The notes: generated from the sequence alone by a model not told the origin. Shown: positions 47,279 to 56,587, counted from the stretch's first letter. The stretch: DNA of 64,000 nt from Pseudomonas guineae (GCF_900113745.1 NZ_FOQL01000003.1:62001-126000), one strand, 5' to 3'. A program made the numbers and translations.

Positions 47279-49876
47279 ATGCCCAGCCGGCGCACCTGGC
47301 TGCGACTTATTGGTTGCTTGGTTTTACTGCTTATATTGCTTGGCGCATACGGCTACCTGAGCCTCAGCCGCGTACTCGACCGCGAGCAAATAGAAAACGT
47401 TGAATGGCACGGTCTGGGCCTCACCACTCAGGGCATCCAGCTTGAGCAACTGAGCCTGCAGCACCCCAACGGCGCAGTAGCCCTGCAGCAGCTGCACTTT
47501 AAGTGGCGCGGCTTCAGCCTGGCGCTGCCGTTCTGGCAGCAGATTGATATTGCCCAGCTGCAACTGAGCCTGCCCTCTCGCCCCGAGCCAACAAGCGCTG
47601 ACAGCAGCAATCTGGACGCGCTGCTTGAACAGCTTGGCGCAGTCATCAGCCTGATGCCGCAACGTTTGCAGATCGATGCACTACAAATCGAGCTGCCCTG
47701 CGCTGCAACGCGCTGCCAACTGCAGGGCGATCTGCGCCTTCTCAAACAGCCATCAGAAACTGGGCAGCAGCTCGACGTGCAACTCAACCTGCAGCACCAG
47801 CAAGATCAGCTGGGCTGGCACGCTCAATTACAAGGTGATGCTTCAGCGGCAGCACTGCAGCTAAGCCTGGCTGTCAACCAGCAAGCGCAATTGCAGCTCA
47901 ACAGCCGCCTGCAACGCACGGCCATCGGCCAGCGCTGGCAAGGTGATCTGAGTGGTGACCTACAGCACAGCACGGTACTGCACAGCTGGCTTAGCCAGTG
48001 GCTACCCAGCAGTCGCGAGCTGCCGGAAGCGCCAACGGCGGCACAGTTTCAAGCGAGCTGGCAGCTGCAACTGGCGTCTGGCCCGATTAGCCTGGCGCTG
48101 CTGCAGCAGGCCAGCGGCCAGATCAAAGCCAGCGCCAGCCTGGAAGAACCCTGGCCGCTGCCTGCTATCGGGCAGCTGCAGGGCAGCGTTGAGCTTTCTG
48201 CACGTGGGCTGGATGGGCAGTGGCTGGCCGATAGCCTTAGCGCCGACCTTAGCCTGCAGCACATCGCCCAGGCGCTGGTTAGCGGTTTACCGACACCCCT
48301 GCATCCCGAAGCCTTGCAGCTGAAGATCCAGGCCACGCCCATGCCAGCGTTGATTGCCGAAGCGTTGAGCGGCCGCGCCCTGCCCCTGCAGGTTCAACTC
48401 ACGGGCAAAGGGCCCAGCCCATTTGCATTACAGGGCACCCTGATTCTGGCCGATGGATTGCCCTGGGGCTTGCAACTGCTGGAGGGTACGCTCAGCGCCA
48501 GCAGCCCTGCATTGCAGCTAGAGGGTTGGGATATAGGCCCGCTGCAGGCGCAGGTGCACCTCGACGGCTATGTCGATCAACAGCAACTGCAGTTGAAACT
48601 GGGTAAAGGTTCGCAACTCAGCCTGCAGCACCTAAATAATGGTGACTTTCGCGCCCAACAGCTCACGGCCAGCAGCAACGCACTACAACTCCAGGCACAG
48701 CTAGCAGCCGGTACGCTGCTCGACTGGCAGCTGCAAGGCCCCCTCGACCTCAATGCACAGCTGCAGCACGAACAACTGCAACCCCAGCGTTGGTACTGGC
48801 AAGGCCCTTTGAATGCCAGCCAAGAGCGGACAGAATTGAATGGCACACTGCGCAACGACGCCGGGCTGCAGCTCACGCTGCAGGCACAACACAACAGCGC
48901 TGAGAGCCTCAACCTGCAAGCGAAACTCAACGAAGTGTTTTTGCGCAGCGGCAACCCATTACAAGCCAGCTTCACCGCCTGGCCTGCCCTGCTCGAGCTG
49001 AATAACGGCCGCCTGAGCGCCAACGCTAACCTGAGCCTGGCCAGCGACCAGCAGCTGCCCACTTTTAAGCTTGAGCTGACCGGCAAGGGGTTGGCCGGGA
49101 TTTATGACCGTACCGCGCTGGAAGGCTTGAACAGCCATCTCCATCTGCGAATCGGCCCAAAACAGCTGCAACTTGAGTTGTCTGATCTGCGCCTGGCCCA
49201 AGCCGACCCGGGCATACCGCTGGGCCCAGTGCAGCTCAGCGGCCGCTACAGCGCCTCGTTACAAGCCCCGACACAAGGCCGCTTAGAGCTACGCCAAGCG
49301 GACGCAGCGCTGATGGGCGGCAACCTGCATCTCCCCGCTGGGCAGTGGAACCTGGCCGCTGAGCCGCTGCTATTTCCCGTCGAGGTGCAAGGCCTGGAAC
49401 TTGAGCAACTGTTTACCCTCTACCCCACAGAGGGTTTGGCCGGCACAGGTACCCTGGATGGCCGCTTACCGCTGCACGTTAGCCGCCAGGGCGTGACCAT
49501 CGGACAAGGCCAACTGAGCGCACGCAAGCCTGGCGGCCAGCTACAGTTTCATTCCGAACGCATCCGCGCCTTGGGTCGCAGCAACCCGGCGATGCAACTG
49601 GTGACCCAATCGCTGGAGGACTTTCGTTTCACCGTCCTCAGTAGCCAAGTTGACTACACCCGAGACGGTAAGCTGAACCTAGCCATGCGCCTTGAGGGGC
49701 AGAACCCGGCCATCGAACAGGGCCGACCGATCCACTTCAATATCAATCTAGAAGAAGACATCCCTACCCTGCTGGCCAGCCTGCAATTGACTGACAAAGT
49801 CAGCGATATCATCAGGCAACGCGTGCAACAGCGTATGCTGGAACGCAATGCCAAGACGGCTCCGACAGAGCCCTGA
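47279..49876 (+). CDS. ydbH: YdbH-type AsmA-like intermembrane lipid-transport protein
   Basis: Large envelope protein of about 865 residues from the ATG at 47279. It has one N-terminal membrane helix (about 6-29) and then a very long repetitive beta region rich in Leu/Gln. The C-terminal part has LPLHVSRQGVTIGQGQLSARKPGGQLQF and a DUF748-like end (ALRLE GQNPAIEQGRPIHFNINLEEDIPTLLASL in two pieces). It matches YdbH, an AsmA-like protein that carries phospholipid between inner and outer membranes together with YnbE. ynbE and ydbL follow within a few bases, confirming the assignment. A frame starting at 47213 is open but weaker. Confidence 0.88.
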   Translation: MPSRRTWLRLIGCLVLLLILLGAYGYLSLSRVLDREQIENVEWHGLGLTTQGIQLEQLSLQHPNGAVALQQLHFKWRGFSLALPFWQQIDIAQLQLSLPSRPEPTSADSSNLDALLEQLGAVISLMPQRLQIDALQIELPCAATRCQLQGDLRLLKQPSETGQQLDVQLNLQHQQDQLGWHAQLQGDASAAALQLSLAVNQQAQLQLNSRLQRTAIGQRWQGDLSGDLQHSTVLHSWLSQWLPSSRELPEAPTAAQFQASWQLQLASGPISLALLQQASGQIKASASLEEPWPLPAIGQLQGSVELSARGLDGQWLADSLSADLSLQHIAQALVSGLPTPLHPEALQLKIQATPMPALIAEALSGRALPLQVQLTGKGPSPFALQGTLILADGLPWGLQLLEGTLSASSPALQLEGWDIGPLQAQVHLDGYVDQQQLQLKLGKGSQLSLQHLNNGDFRAQQLTASSNALQLQAQLAAGTLLDWQLQGPLDLNAQLQHEQLQPQRWYWQGPLNASQERTELNGTLRNDAGLQLTLQAQHNSAESLNLQAKLNEVFLRSGNPLQASFTAWPALLELNNGRLSANANLSLASDQQLPTFKLELTGKGLAGIYDRTALEGLNSHLHLRIGPKQLQLELSDLRLAQADPGIPLGPVQLSGRYSASLQAPTQGRLELRQADAALMGGNLHLPAGQWNLAAEPLLFPVEVQGLELEQLFTLYPTEGLAGTGTLDGRLPLHVSRQGVTIGQGQLSARKPGGQLQFHSERIRALGRSNPAMQLVTQSLEDFRFTVLSSQVDYTRDGKLNLAMRLEGQNPAIEQGRPIHFNINLEEDIPTLLASLQLTDKVSDIIRQRVQQRMLERNAKTAPTEP

Positions 49877-49898
49877 TTCATGATCAAGGAGAAGCGCC

Positions 49899-50090
49899 AT
49901 GCGCTTGCGTAATTGTTTCGCCGCTCTGCTGCTCGGCCTGATCAGCACAGCCTGCACCCCGACTGTGCAGCTAGCGATGCCCAATGAGCCGATCAACATC
50001 AACCTTAATGTGAAGATCGAGCACGAAATTTATATCAAGGTGGATAAAGCCCTGGACAGCATGTTCAGCGAATCCAGCGGTTTGTTCTAA
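49899..50090 (+). CDS. ynbE: YnbE-like outer-membrane lipoprotein
   Basis: 63-residue lipoprotein. A signal peptide ends at Cys19 (ISTAC; the -3 residue is Ser, slightly off consensus). The mature part NEPININLNVKIEHEIYIKVDKALDSMFSE aligns with E. coli YnbE as I remember it. YnbE joins YdbH to form a bridge to the outer membrane. It sits 22 bases after ydbH and 11 bases before ydbL. Confidence 0.92.
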   Translation: MRLRNCFAALLLGLISTACTPTVQLAMPNEPININLNVKIEHEIYIKVDKALDSMFSESSGLF

Positions 50091-50101
50091 GGAGCCCGAA
50101 C

Positions 50102-50446
50102 ATGACTATTTATAAACGCCTTGCCGGCTTGTTACTGCTGCTCAGCCTGAGCCTGCCAGCCGTCGCGCTTAATCTTAACGATGCCATGTCAGCTCTGGGC
50201 GATGCTAAAGCCAGCGGTCAGCTGGGCGAAATGCCTAACGGATACCTGGGGGTTGTCAGTAGCAACGGCCAGGCCGCCGAAATCGCCAAACTGATCAACC
50301 AAGCGCGGCGCGCCGAATATCAAAAACTGGCGGCCCAGAATGGCATTCAATTGAGTGATGTGGAGGTCATAGCCGGACAGAAAGCTATGGATAAAACCCC
50401 GCCCGGGCAGTACATCCAGCGGCAAGGTAAGTGGCAACGCAAATAG
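50102..50446 (+). CDS. ydbL: YdbL-like periplasmic protein (DUF1318)
   Basis: 114-residue exported protein; signal peptide about 1-22 (AVA-LNLN). The body KASGQLGEMPNGYLGVV, AEIAKLINQARRAEYQKLAAQNGIQLSDVEVIAGQKAMDKTPPGQYI is typical YdbL/DUF1318. In E. coli YdbL modulates the YdbH-YnbE bridge. Last gene of the operon, closed by the strong hairpin at 50457. Confidence 0.92.
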   Translation: MTIYKRLAGLLLLLSLSLPAVALNLNDAMSALGDAKASGQLGEMPNGYLGVVSSNGQAAEIAKLINQARRAEYQKLAAQNGIQLSDVEVIAGQKAMDKTPPGQYIQRQGKWQRK

Positions 50447-50456
50447 CCTGAAGCCC

Positions 50457-50495
50457 AAAACCAACAAGGAGCGCGATGCGCTCCTTGTTGGTTTT
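50457..50495. terminator. Strong bidirectional terminator between ydbL and cysA
   Basis: An 18-base perfect stem (AAAACCAACAAGGAGCGC and complement) with a 3-base loop, A-run before and T-run after on both strands. It stops both the ydbHEL and the cysTWA transcripts. Confidence 0.95.
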
Positions 50496-50507
50496 ATCCG
50501 CCTGAAC

Positions 50508-51500
50508 TCAGCGTTGCTGAATCACCGGCTGCCCTGCTTTGGGCTTGAAGTACAGGGTTTCACCGCGGCTCAGGTTGGCCAGGCTGAGGTGATCCTTGGC
50601 GACTTCGGCCTCGATCGGCTCACTCTGCCCGGCGACCTTGAGGGTCACGCGGGTGATCGCGCCTAACGGGCGAATATCGCGCACTTCACCGGCCTGATGG
50701 CCTTCTTCCGCCTGGCGCGAGAGGTGAATCTCGTGCGGACGGAACAGCACATGATGATCGTCGCCGACATACAGGCGATTAGCATCGCCGAGGAAGTGAT
50801 AAACGAAGTCACTGGCCGGATTTTCATAGACTTCACCGGGCGAGCCGATCTGTTCGATCACGCCTTTGTTCATCACCACGATGCGATCGGCGACTTCCAT
50901 GGCCTCTTCCTGGTCGTGGGTGACGAACACCGAGGTCAGGTGCACTTCTTCATGCAGGCGCGCCAGCCAACGGCGCAACTCCTTGCGCACCTTGGCATCC
51001 AGCGCGCCGAAGGGCTCGTCGAGCAGCAACACTTTCGGCTCTACCGCCAGGGCGCGGGCCAAGGCGATACGCTGGCGCTGGCCGCCGGAGAGCTGCTCCG
51101 GGTAACGGTCCGCCAACCAGTCGAGCTGCACCAGATCGAGCAGTTCATGGACCTTTTTCTTGATCACGTTCTCGTTCGGCCGTTCACCTTTAGGCTTCAT
51201 GCGCAGGCCAAAGGCGACGTTGTCGAACACCGTCATGTGGCGGAACAAGGCGTAATGCTGAAACACGAAGCCGACATTACGGTCGCGCACATCGTGGCTG
51301 GAGACATCTTCGCCGTGAAACTCGATGCTGCCGCTGTCCGGAGTTTCCAGACCGGCAATGATGCGCAGCAAGGTGGTTTTGCCGCAGCCAGACGGGCCGA
51401 GCAGAGCCACCAACTCACCGCTCTGGATATTCAGGTTGATGTCGTTCAGCGCTTTGAACGCATTGAAGTTCTTGCTGACATTGGACACTACGATCGACAT
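50508..51500 (-). CDS. cysA: Sulfate/thiosulfate ABC transporter ATPase
   Basis: ATP-binding subunit of the sulfate importer, 330 residues (usual size). Walker [10 protein letters not shown] at 35-43, signature [15 protein letters not shown], Walker [13 protein letters not shown], His-loop [10 protein letters not shown]-terminal TOBE domain from about 240 ([12 protein letters not shown]). A GAGG ribosome site precedes the ATG. Last gene of the sbp-cysT-cysW-cysA operon, 3 bases after cysW. It is the only CysA-type ATPase in the window and may serve the second permease pair too. Confidence 0.97.
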   Translation of the reverse strand: MSIVVSNVSKNFNAFKALNDINLNIQSGELVALLGPSGCGKTTLLRIIAGLETPDSGSIEFHGEDVSSHDVRDRNVGFVFQHYALFRHMTVFDNVAFGLRMKPKGERPNENVIKKKVHELLDLVQLDWLADRYPEQLSGGQRQRIALARALAVEPKVLLLDEPFGALDAKVRKELRRWLARLHEEVHLTSVFVTHDQEEAMEVADRIVVMNKGVIEQIGSPGEVYENPASDFVYHFLGDANRLYVGDDHHVLFRPHEIHLSRQAEEGHQAGEVRDIRPLGAITRVTLKVAGQSEPIEAEVAKDHLSLANLSRGETLYFKPKAGQPVIQQR

Positions 51501-51503
51501 GGC

Positions 51504-52376
51504 TTATTCCTCGCCAGCATTGGCTTTCAGGCGGTTGATACGTGACTCGCTCCACTGCTTGAGCAGCAGGATAAACAGCGCCAGCAGTAACAGCAGGCTG
51601 GCGACGCTGAACGCGGCGACGTGATTGTATTCGTTATAGAGAATCTCGACATGCAGCGGCAGCGTATTGGTGTAACCACGAATATGCCCGGACACCACCG
51701 ACACCGCACCAAACTCACCCATGGCCCGTGCGGTACACAGCACCACGCCGTAGATAAGACCCCATTTGATGTTGGGCAGGGTCACATGCCAGAACATCTG
51801 CCAACCATTGGCCCCGAGCAGGCGCGCGGCCTCTTCTTCCTGGGTGCCTTGCTGCTGCATCAGCGGGATCAGCTCGCGAGTGACAAAGGGCACAGTGACA
51901 AAAATGGTGGCCAAGACGATACCCGGCAAAGCGAAGATGATCTGAATATCATGCTCACGCAGCCAAGGGCCAATAAAGCCCTGGGCGCCGAACAGCAACA
52001 CATAGACCAGCCCGGCAATCACCGGCGAGACCGAGAACGGTAAGTCGATCAGGGTCACCAGAATGCTCTTGCCGCGAAATTCGTACTTGCTCACGCACCA
52101 GGCAGCGGCCACGCCAAACACCAAGTTAAGCGGCACCGAAATACCGACGGCCAGCAGTGTCAGCTGCAAGGCCGCGAGGGCATCAGCCTCAAAAATCGCA
52201 CTGAAGAAAGTCCCCAGTCCTTGCTTCAGTGCCTCACTCAGCACGATTAACAGCGGCAGCAATAAGAACAGTACAAACACCAACCAGGCGCTGATAATCA
52301 GCAAGCGCCGGCCCAGCTTATTACCGCGCCGCGAGGCATTCGCCCTAGTGGCCAGCGTCAGAGTAGTAGAAGACAT
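51504..52376 (-). CDS. cysW: Sulfate ABC transporter permease CysW
   Basis: Inner-membrane permease of about 290 residues. About six helices with the EAA loop [31 protein letters not shown] that contacts the ATPase. Also [16 protein letters not shown]. The ATG at 52376 has GAGGTGG ahead; a GTG-like upstream extension is not supported. Eleven bases follow cysT. Confidence 0.95.
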   Translation of the reverse strand: MSSTTLTLATRANASRRGNKLGRRLLIISAWLVFVLFLLLPLLIVLSEALKQGLGTFFSAIFEADALAALQLTLLAVGISVPLNLVFGVAAAWCVSKYEFRGKSILVTLIDLPFSVSPVIAGLVYVLLFGAQGFIGPWLREHDIQIIFALPGIVLATIFVTVPFVTRELIPLMQQQGTQEEEAARLLGANGWQMFWHVTLPNIKWGLIYGVVLCTARAMGEFGAVSVVSGHIRGYTNTLPLHVEILYNEYNHVAAFSVASLLLLLALFILLLKQWSESRINRLKANAGEE

Positions 52377-52386
52377 AGCGACCACC

Positions 52387-53205
52387 TCAGGGCTTAGCGA
52401 TTTGCCGCTGCAGCAGATTGATCAGCAGCAACAGAATGAAGGACACCACCAGCATCAGCACACCGATCGCCGTGGCGCCGTGGTAGTCGTACTGGTCGAG
52501 TTTGACCATGATCAACAGCGGCAGTATCTCGGTTTTCATCGGCATATTGCCGGCGATAAAAATCACCGAGCCGTACTCCCCGACCCCACGGGCGAAGGCC
52601 AGGGAAAAGCCGGTGAGCCAGGCCGGCAGCAACGCCGGTAGCAATACATAACGGAACACCTGCAAGGGTTTTGCGCCCAGGCAGGCCGCTGCCTCTTCGA
52701 CCTCACGTGGAATATCCGCCAGCACCGGCTGCAGGGTGCGCACCACAAACGGCAGGGTGACAAAGGTCAGTGCCAGGGTGATACCGATGGGGGTGTAGGC
52801 AATTTTGAAACCCAGGTCAGTGGCGAACTGGCCCACCAGGCCGCTTGGGGCATACAAGGCGGTCAGAGCGATACCGGCAACGGCGGTAGGCAAAGCAAAG
52901 GGCAAGTCGATCATTGCCTCGATAACCTTGCGTCCTGGGAAGGTGTACCGCACCAGCGTCCAAGCCAGCAGCGTACCAATAATGCCGTTGATCAATGCTG
53001 CGACAAACGCAGCGCTAAAGCTCAACTTGAGTGCGGCCAAAACCCGAGGGGCGCTGATGATTGCCCAGAACTCCGCCCAGCTGAGCTGAGCGGCGTGGAT
53101 GAACATGGCGCCCAGCGGAATCAATACCACGAGGCTGAGGTACACCAGGGTGTAACCCAGCGTCAGCCCGAAACCGGGTATGACGGGGGAAGTACGACGA
53201 GACAT
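52387..53205 (-). CDS. cysT: Sulfate ABC transporter permease CysT (CysU)
   Basis: Inner-membrane permease of about 272 residues from the ATG at 53205. Helices include [21 protein letters not shown] and the EAA loop [34 protein letters not shown] longer frame (start 53301) runs into the repeat at 53262 and is not credible. Partner of CysW. Confidence 0.95.
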   Translation of the reverse strand: MSRRTSPVIPGFGLTLGYTLVYLSLVVLIPLGAMFIHAAQLSWAEFWAIISAPRVLAALKLSFSAAFVAALINGIIGTLLAWTLVRYTFPGRKVIEAMIDLPFALPTAVAGIALTALYAPSGLVGQFATDLGFKIAYTPIGITLALTFVTLPFVVRTLQPVLADIPREVEEAAACLGAKPLQVFRYVLLPALLPAWLTGFSLAFARGVGEYGSVIFIAGNMPMKTEILPLLIMVKLDQYDYHGATAIGVLMLVVSFILLLLINLLQRQIAKP

Positions 53206-53261
53206 GGTTTGGCCTTGGCGGGTTAAACGATGAAGGAATGGCGCGTGACGAATCCGTAGCC

Positions 53262-53347
53262 CGTAGGGTGGGTTGAGCGCAGCGATACCCATGCAGCACA
53301 TTGCTGGGTATCGCTTTGCTAAACTACGCGGCCCGCCCCATCCTACG
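53262..53347. repeat. Palindromic repeat-like element between sbp and cysT
   Basis: CGTAGGGTGGGTTGAGCGCAGCG with TACCCA is mirrored, with an insertion, by TGGGTATCGCT ... CCATCCTACG. Elements opening CGTAGGGTGGGTTGAG are familiar from many Pseudomonas intergenic regions. It lies in the sbp-cysT gap, where a hairpin would favour the sbp message over the permease part. Confidence 0.6.
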
Positions 53348-53361
53348 TTCGCGCGTCAAAC

Positions 53362-54360
53362 TCACTGGGCCTGGTAGATCTGGTCGAACACCCCACCATC
53401 ATTGAAAAACTTCGGCTGGGCAGTTTTCCAACCGTTGAAATCCTTATCGATGGTCACCAGCTTCAGTTGCGGGAACTGCTTGGCGTACTCGCTCGCAATG
53501 GCCTGGTTACGCGGACGGTAGAAGTGTTTGGCCGCCAGACGTTGACCTTCATCGCTATACAGGTAGTTGAGGTAGGCCTCAGCCACTTTACGGGTGCCCT
53601 TTTTATCGACGTTTGCATCCACTACAGCCACCGGCGGCTCGGCCAAGATCGACAGCGACGGCGCGACGATCTCGAAGTTGTCGCCGCCCTCTTCCTTAAG
53701 CGCCAGGAAGGCTTCGTTTTCCCAGGCCAGCAACACGTCGCCGATCTGGTTATTAACGAATGTGATGGTCGAGCCACGAGCACCGGTATCGAGAACCGGC
53801 ACGTTCTTGTAGAGCTGACCCACGAACGCTTGGGCTTTCGCCTCGCTGCCGAACTTCTGCTGGGCGTAAGCCCAGGCCGCGAGGAAGTTCCAGCGCGCAC
53901 CGCCAGAGGTTTTCGGGTTCGGGGTGATCACTTCAACGCCCGGCTTGACCAGGTCATCCCAGTCTTTCAACCCCTTGGGATTGCCCTTACGCACCAGGAA
54001 CACGATGGTTGAGGTATACGGCGTACTGGCGTCTGGCAGCCGTGTTTGCCAGTCCTCCGGGATCAACTTGCCAAGTTTGTACAGTTCGTCGATGTCACCG
54101 GACAGGGCCAGGGTCACCACGTCTGCACGCAGACCATCGATTACCGCACGGGCCTGCTTGCCCGAACCACCGTGGGATTGCTGGATGGTCACCGCTGCAT
54201 TGCCCTGGGCTTGCCAGTGCGTGTTGAAGGCTTTGTTGAAGTCGCTGTAAAGCTCACGGGTCGGGTCGTAAGAGACGTTGAGCAGGGTTTCAGCAGCGAC
54301 CACCGGGCCGGTAATCAGGGCGCTGGCAAGGGCAGCGAGGGCAAAACGGCGAATGGACAT
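53362..54360 (-). CDS. sbp: Periplasmic sulfate-binding protein Sbp
   Basis: High-affinity periplasmic sulfate receptor; 332 residues with signal peptide to about 22 (VVA-AETLL). Family motifs [57 protein letters not shown] and [19 protein letters not shown] form the sulfate site. First structural gene of the sbp-cysTWA operon. Its leader holds a 15-codon Cys-rich frame (54418-54465), 57 bases upstream of the ATG, and the 12-base element at 54551. Confidence 0.96.
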   Translation of the reverse strand: MSIRRFALAALASALITGPVVAAETLLNVSYDPTRELYSDFNKAFNTHWQAQGNAAVTIQQSHGGSGKQARAVIDGLRADVVTLALSGDIDELYKLGKLIPEDWQTRLPDASTPYTSTIVFLVRKGNPKGLKDWDDLVKPGVEVITPNPKTSGGARWNFLAAWAYAQQKFGSEAKAQAFVGQLYKNVPVLDTGARGSTITFVNNQIGDVLLAWENEAFLALKEEGGDNFEIVAPSLSILAEPPVAVVDANVDKKGTRKVAEAYLNYLYSDEGQRLAAKHFYRPRNQAIASEYAKQFPQLKLVTIDKDFNGWKTAQPKFFNDGGVFDQIYQAQ

Positions 54361-54417
54361 GGTGCAGCTCCTAAACTCTTCGAATATGTGTGTGCTCGGT
54401 CTGTCAGACAGGGGCGA

Positions 54418-54465
54418 TCAACAACGCATTCGCGGATAACAGCTGCAGTAGTAATAAAGGGTCAT
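54418..54465 (-). CDS. Candidate cysteine-rich leader peptide (15 residues) of the sulfate operon
   Basis: Reading frame of 15 codons plus TGA: Met-Thr-Leu-Tyr-Tyr-Tyr-Cys-Ser-Cys-Tyr-Pro-Arg-Met-Arg-Cys. A perfect AAGGAG lies 7 bases before its ATG, a better ribosome site than sbp itself has. Three Cys in the last nine codons, with the final sense codon being Cys, is what an attenuating leader sensing cysteine or charged tRNA-Cys would look like. It sits 57 bases upstream of sbp. Not a known family to me; the call is inference from sequence. Confidence 0.6.
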   Translation of the reverse strand: MTLYYYCSCYPRMRC

Positions 54466-54550
54466 GGTCTTGCTCCTTGAAATCCCCACCTGCAACGGCT
54501 GATAAGTGCCGTGAGCAGTGGGTGTGGAGCGGATGCTAGTGATAGATTTA

Positions 54551-54600
54551 TATTCTTAAAAATACCATTTAAGAACATTGATATGCATTTTTAGAATAAA
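54551..54600. promoter_or_regulatory. AT-rich operator/promoter region between sbp and the hydrolase gene
   Basis: Contains TATTCTTAAAAA (54551-54562, the complement of TTTTTAAGAATA) and TTTTTAGAATAAA (54588-54600). The exact 12-mer TTTTTAAGAATA recurs upstream of the second sulfate operon at 55423, in the same orientation relative to the genes. A likely activator site, CysB being the obvious candidate. The rest of the 54361-54721 gap is AT-rich promoter sequence. Confidence 0.5.
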
Positions 54601-54721
54601 CGAAACGCCCACCGACCAACCGCATTAAAAACAGTTATGGAATAAGAAAATAATTTTTAAGTCTTTTTAGTATCTTTAGCGCTTCCCTACACTGCAGCCA
54701 TTCACACCTACTGGAGAGCGC

Positions 54722-55306
54722 ATGATGCGCAACCAAACTATCCGTCACCTGATAGTGCCGGGCTGGCAAGGATCGGCCGACGCGCATTGGCAGAGTCACT
54801 GGCACCGTAGCCTGCCGAACAGTGCACGTGTGGAGCAGGCCGACTGGCTAACCCCTAATCGCGAAGACTGGGTGGCCAAGCTGCAACGCAACATCGATAG
54901 CGCCCCGTGCCCAACCATTCTTATCGCCCATAGCCTGGGCTGCATCACCGTGGCGCACTGGGCGGCTCAAGCGCCAGCCGAGTTGCTGGGTCGGGTACAA
55001 GGCGCCTTGTTGGTCGCCCCAGCCGATGTGCAACGGAGCAATTGCCCGTCAGCATTGCAGAACTTCGCACCGATACCGCAGCAGCCGTTGCCGTTTCCCA
55101 GCCAGTTGGTCGGCTCGGACAACGACTCTGCCGCCAGCGCGGCGCGCGCGATCGAGCTGGCCCGCGACTGGGGCAGTTATGTGACGATCCTTAGCGGCGC
55201 CGGGCATATTAATGTGCAGTCCGGGCATCAGCGCTGGGAGCAGGGCTTCACCTACCTGTACCGCCTACAAAACCGTGTTGACCAGCACAGGCTTCGCAGC
55301 GCCTGA
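54722..55306 (+). CDS. RBBP9/YdeN-type serine hydrolase
   Basis: Small alpha/beta-hydrolase (194 residues) of the RBBP9/YdeN family. It opens with IVPGWQGSADAHWQSHW, has the nucleophile Ser71 in IAHSLG and the later Asp (SDND) and His (GAGHINVQSGH). Such proteins occur beside sulfur genes in several Pseudomonas genomes, but their substrate is unknown. GGAG precedes the ATG. It is the first gene before the second sulfate-binding protein, with a 222-base gap that carries another promoter-like element. Confidence 0.85.
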   Translation: MMRNQTIRHLIVPGWQGSADAHWQSHWHRSLPNSARVEQADWLTPNREDWVAKLQRNIDSAPCPTILIAHSLGCITVAHWAAQAPAELLGRVQGALLVAPADVQRSNCPSALQNFAPIPQQPLPFPSQLVGSDNDSAASAARAIELARDWGSYVTILSGAGHINVQSGHQRWEQGFTYLYRLQNRVDQHRLRSA

Positions 55307-55422
55307 CTGCCGGCGCCTAAGCTGTCACGACAGATCTTTAGCCGCTCAAGCCAGCGGCTTAAGGCTGCAAAAATGCTGGCACGAAAATCACTTTTAGTTA
55401 TATCAATAGCATTAAAAGTTTC

Positions 55423-55434
55423 TTTTTAAGAATA
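55423..55434 (+). promoter_or_regulatory. 12-base element upstream of the second sulfate-binding protein gene
   Basis: TTTTTAAGAATA, 94 bases before the ATG at 55529, is identical to the element at 54551-54562 relative to its gene. It lies in an AT-rich tract (55380-55440) that probably contains the promoter. Confidence 0.5.
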
Positions 55435-55528
55435 AAAAACTTGTGCAGTATCGGCGCCACATTCTGGCCAACAGGTCAGGCTCTACCCCGCGCTGCCTGC
55501 CGGCGCCGTGACGAGGAACGTCTGCATC

Positions 55529-56542
55529 ATGCTCAAGAAAATTTTGCTGGCCAGCGCCATCACCTCAAGTCTGCTGGTCAGTGCCGCTGCACTGGCCGAA
55601 GACGCGCCGATCCTAAACGCCTCCTACGACATCGCCCGTGAGCTGTTTGCCGAAATCAACCCCAAGTTCGTCGCTCACTGGCAAGCGCAAACCGGCAAAG
55701 AGCAGAAGATCGACCAGTCGTTCGCCGGTTCCTCGCGCCAGGCTCAGGACATTATCCAGGGTAAGAAGGTCGATACCGTAACCTTCAACCAAGTCACCGA
55801 CGTCGACATCTTGGCCAAGCGCGGCCTGCTGCGTGAGGACTGGGCCGAACAGTTCCCCAACAACAGCTCGCCGTACTACAGCACCACAGCCTTTCTGGTG
55901 CGCAAGGGCAACCCGAAGAACATCAAGGACTGGAACGACCTGGCCCGTGAAGACGTCAAGCTGGTGTTCCCTAACCCGAAAACCTCCGGTAACGCGCGCT
56001 ACAGCTACCTGGGCGCTTGGCTGTATGCCAACGAGCAGTTCAAAGGCGATGAAGGCCAGATCAAAACCTTTGTCGGCAACGTGCTGCGCAACGTCGAAAA
56101 CTTCCCCACTGGTGGCCGCGCCGCCACCGTTGCCTTCGCCCAGAACGGCCAAGGTGACGTGCTGCTGACCTTCGAATCGGAAGTGGTCAACATCGCCAAT
56201 GGTGAGGAATTCAAATCCGGCGAATACGAAATCGTCGTGCCACCGGTTAGCGTGCTCGCCGAGTTCCCAGTAGCGCTGGTCGACAAGGTGGTCGATCAAA
56301 AAGGCACCCGTGAAGTGTCCAAAGCCTACCTGGACTTCCAGTACACAAAGGACATCCAGCAGCTGCTGACAACCTACAACTACCGTGTGCATAACCCGGA
56401 AGTAGTAGCGGCTACCGCGGCGCAGTTCCCGCAGATTCGCCTGATCAACCCAACCGAAGTCCTCGGCACCTGGGATGAGATCACTGCCAAGCACTTCGAT
56501 GCCGATGGTATCCTTGACCAACTTTTGGCCGAAGGTCGCTAA
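55529..56542 (+). CDS. Second periplasmic sulfate-binding protein
   Basis: 337 residues from the ATG at 55529, signal peptide about 1-24 (ALA-EDAP). Related to Sbp (LNASYDIARELFAEINPKF, QSFAGSSRQAQDIIQG, NPKTSGNARYSYLGAWLYA) but clearly distinct, with differing loop residues around the ligand site. Could bind sulfate, thiosulfate or a related oxyanion. A GTG at 55508 is also possible. It is followed by its own cysT and cysW but no cysA. Confidence 0.92.
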   Translation: MLKKILLASAITSSLLVSAAALAEDAPILNASYDIARELFAEINPKFVAHWQAQTGKEQKIDQSFAGSSRQAQDIIQGKKVDTVTFNQVTDVDILAKRGLLREDWAEQFPNNSSPYYSTTAFLVRKGNPKNIKDWNDLAREDVKLVFPNPKTSGNARYSYLGAWLYANEQFKGDEGQIKTFVGNVLRNVENFPTGGRAATVAFAQNGQGDVLLTFESEVVNIANGEEFKSGEYEIVVPPVSVLAEFPVALVDKVVDQKGTREVSKAYLDFQYTKDIQQLLTTYNYRVHNPEVVAATAAQFPQIRLINPTEVLGTWDEITAKHFDADGILDQLLAEGR

Positions 56543-56569
56543 GACCTCATCGGTTTGAGCAACAAACAG

Positions 56570-56587
56570 CCGCCGTCTTTACGGCGG
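56570..56587 (+). terminator. Intercistronic hairpin between second sulfate-binding protein and cysT2
   Basis: CCGCCGT and ACGGCGG flank a CTTT loop, with extended pairing across a small bulge (AAAC/GTTT); TTTGTGCTTT follows. Likely a partial terminator or message stabiliser that gives more binding protein than permease. Confidence 0.55.

Noticed and set aside
55441..55510. A second leader-peptide frame starting with GTG before the second sulfate-binding protein
   Set aside because: It has only one Cys codon and no ribosome site, unlike the sbp leader frame.
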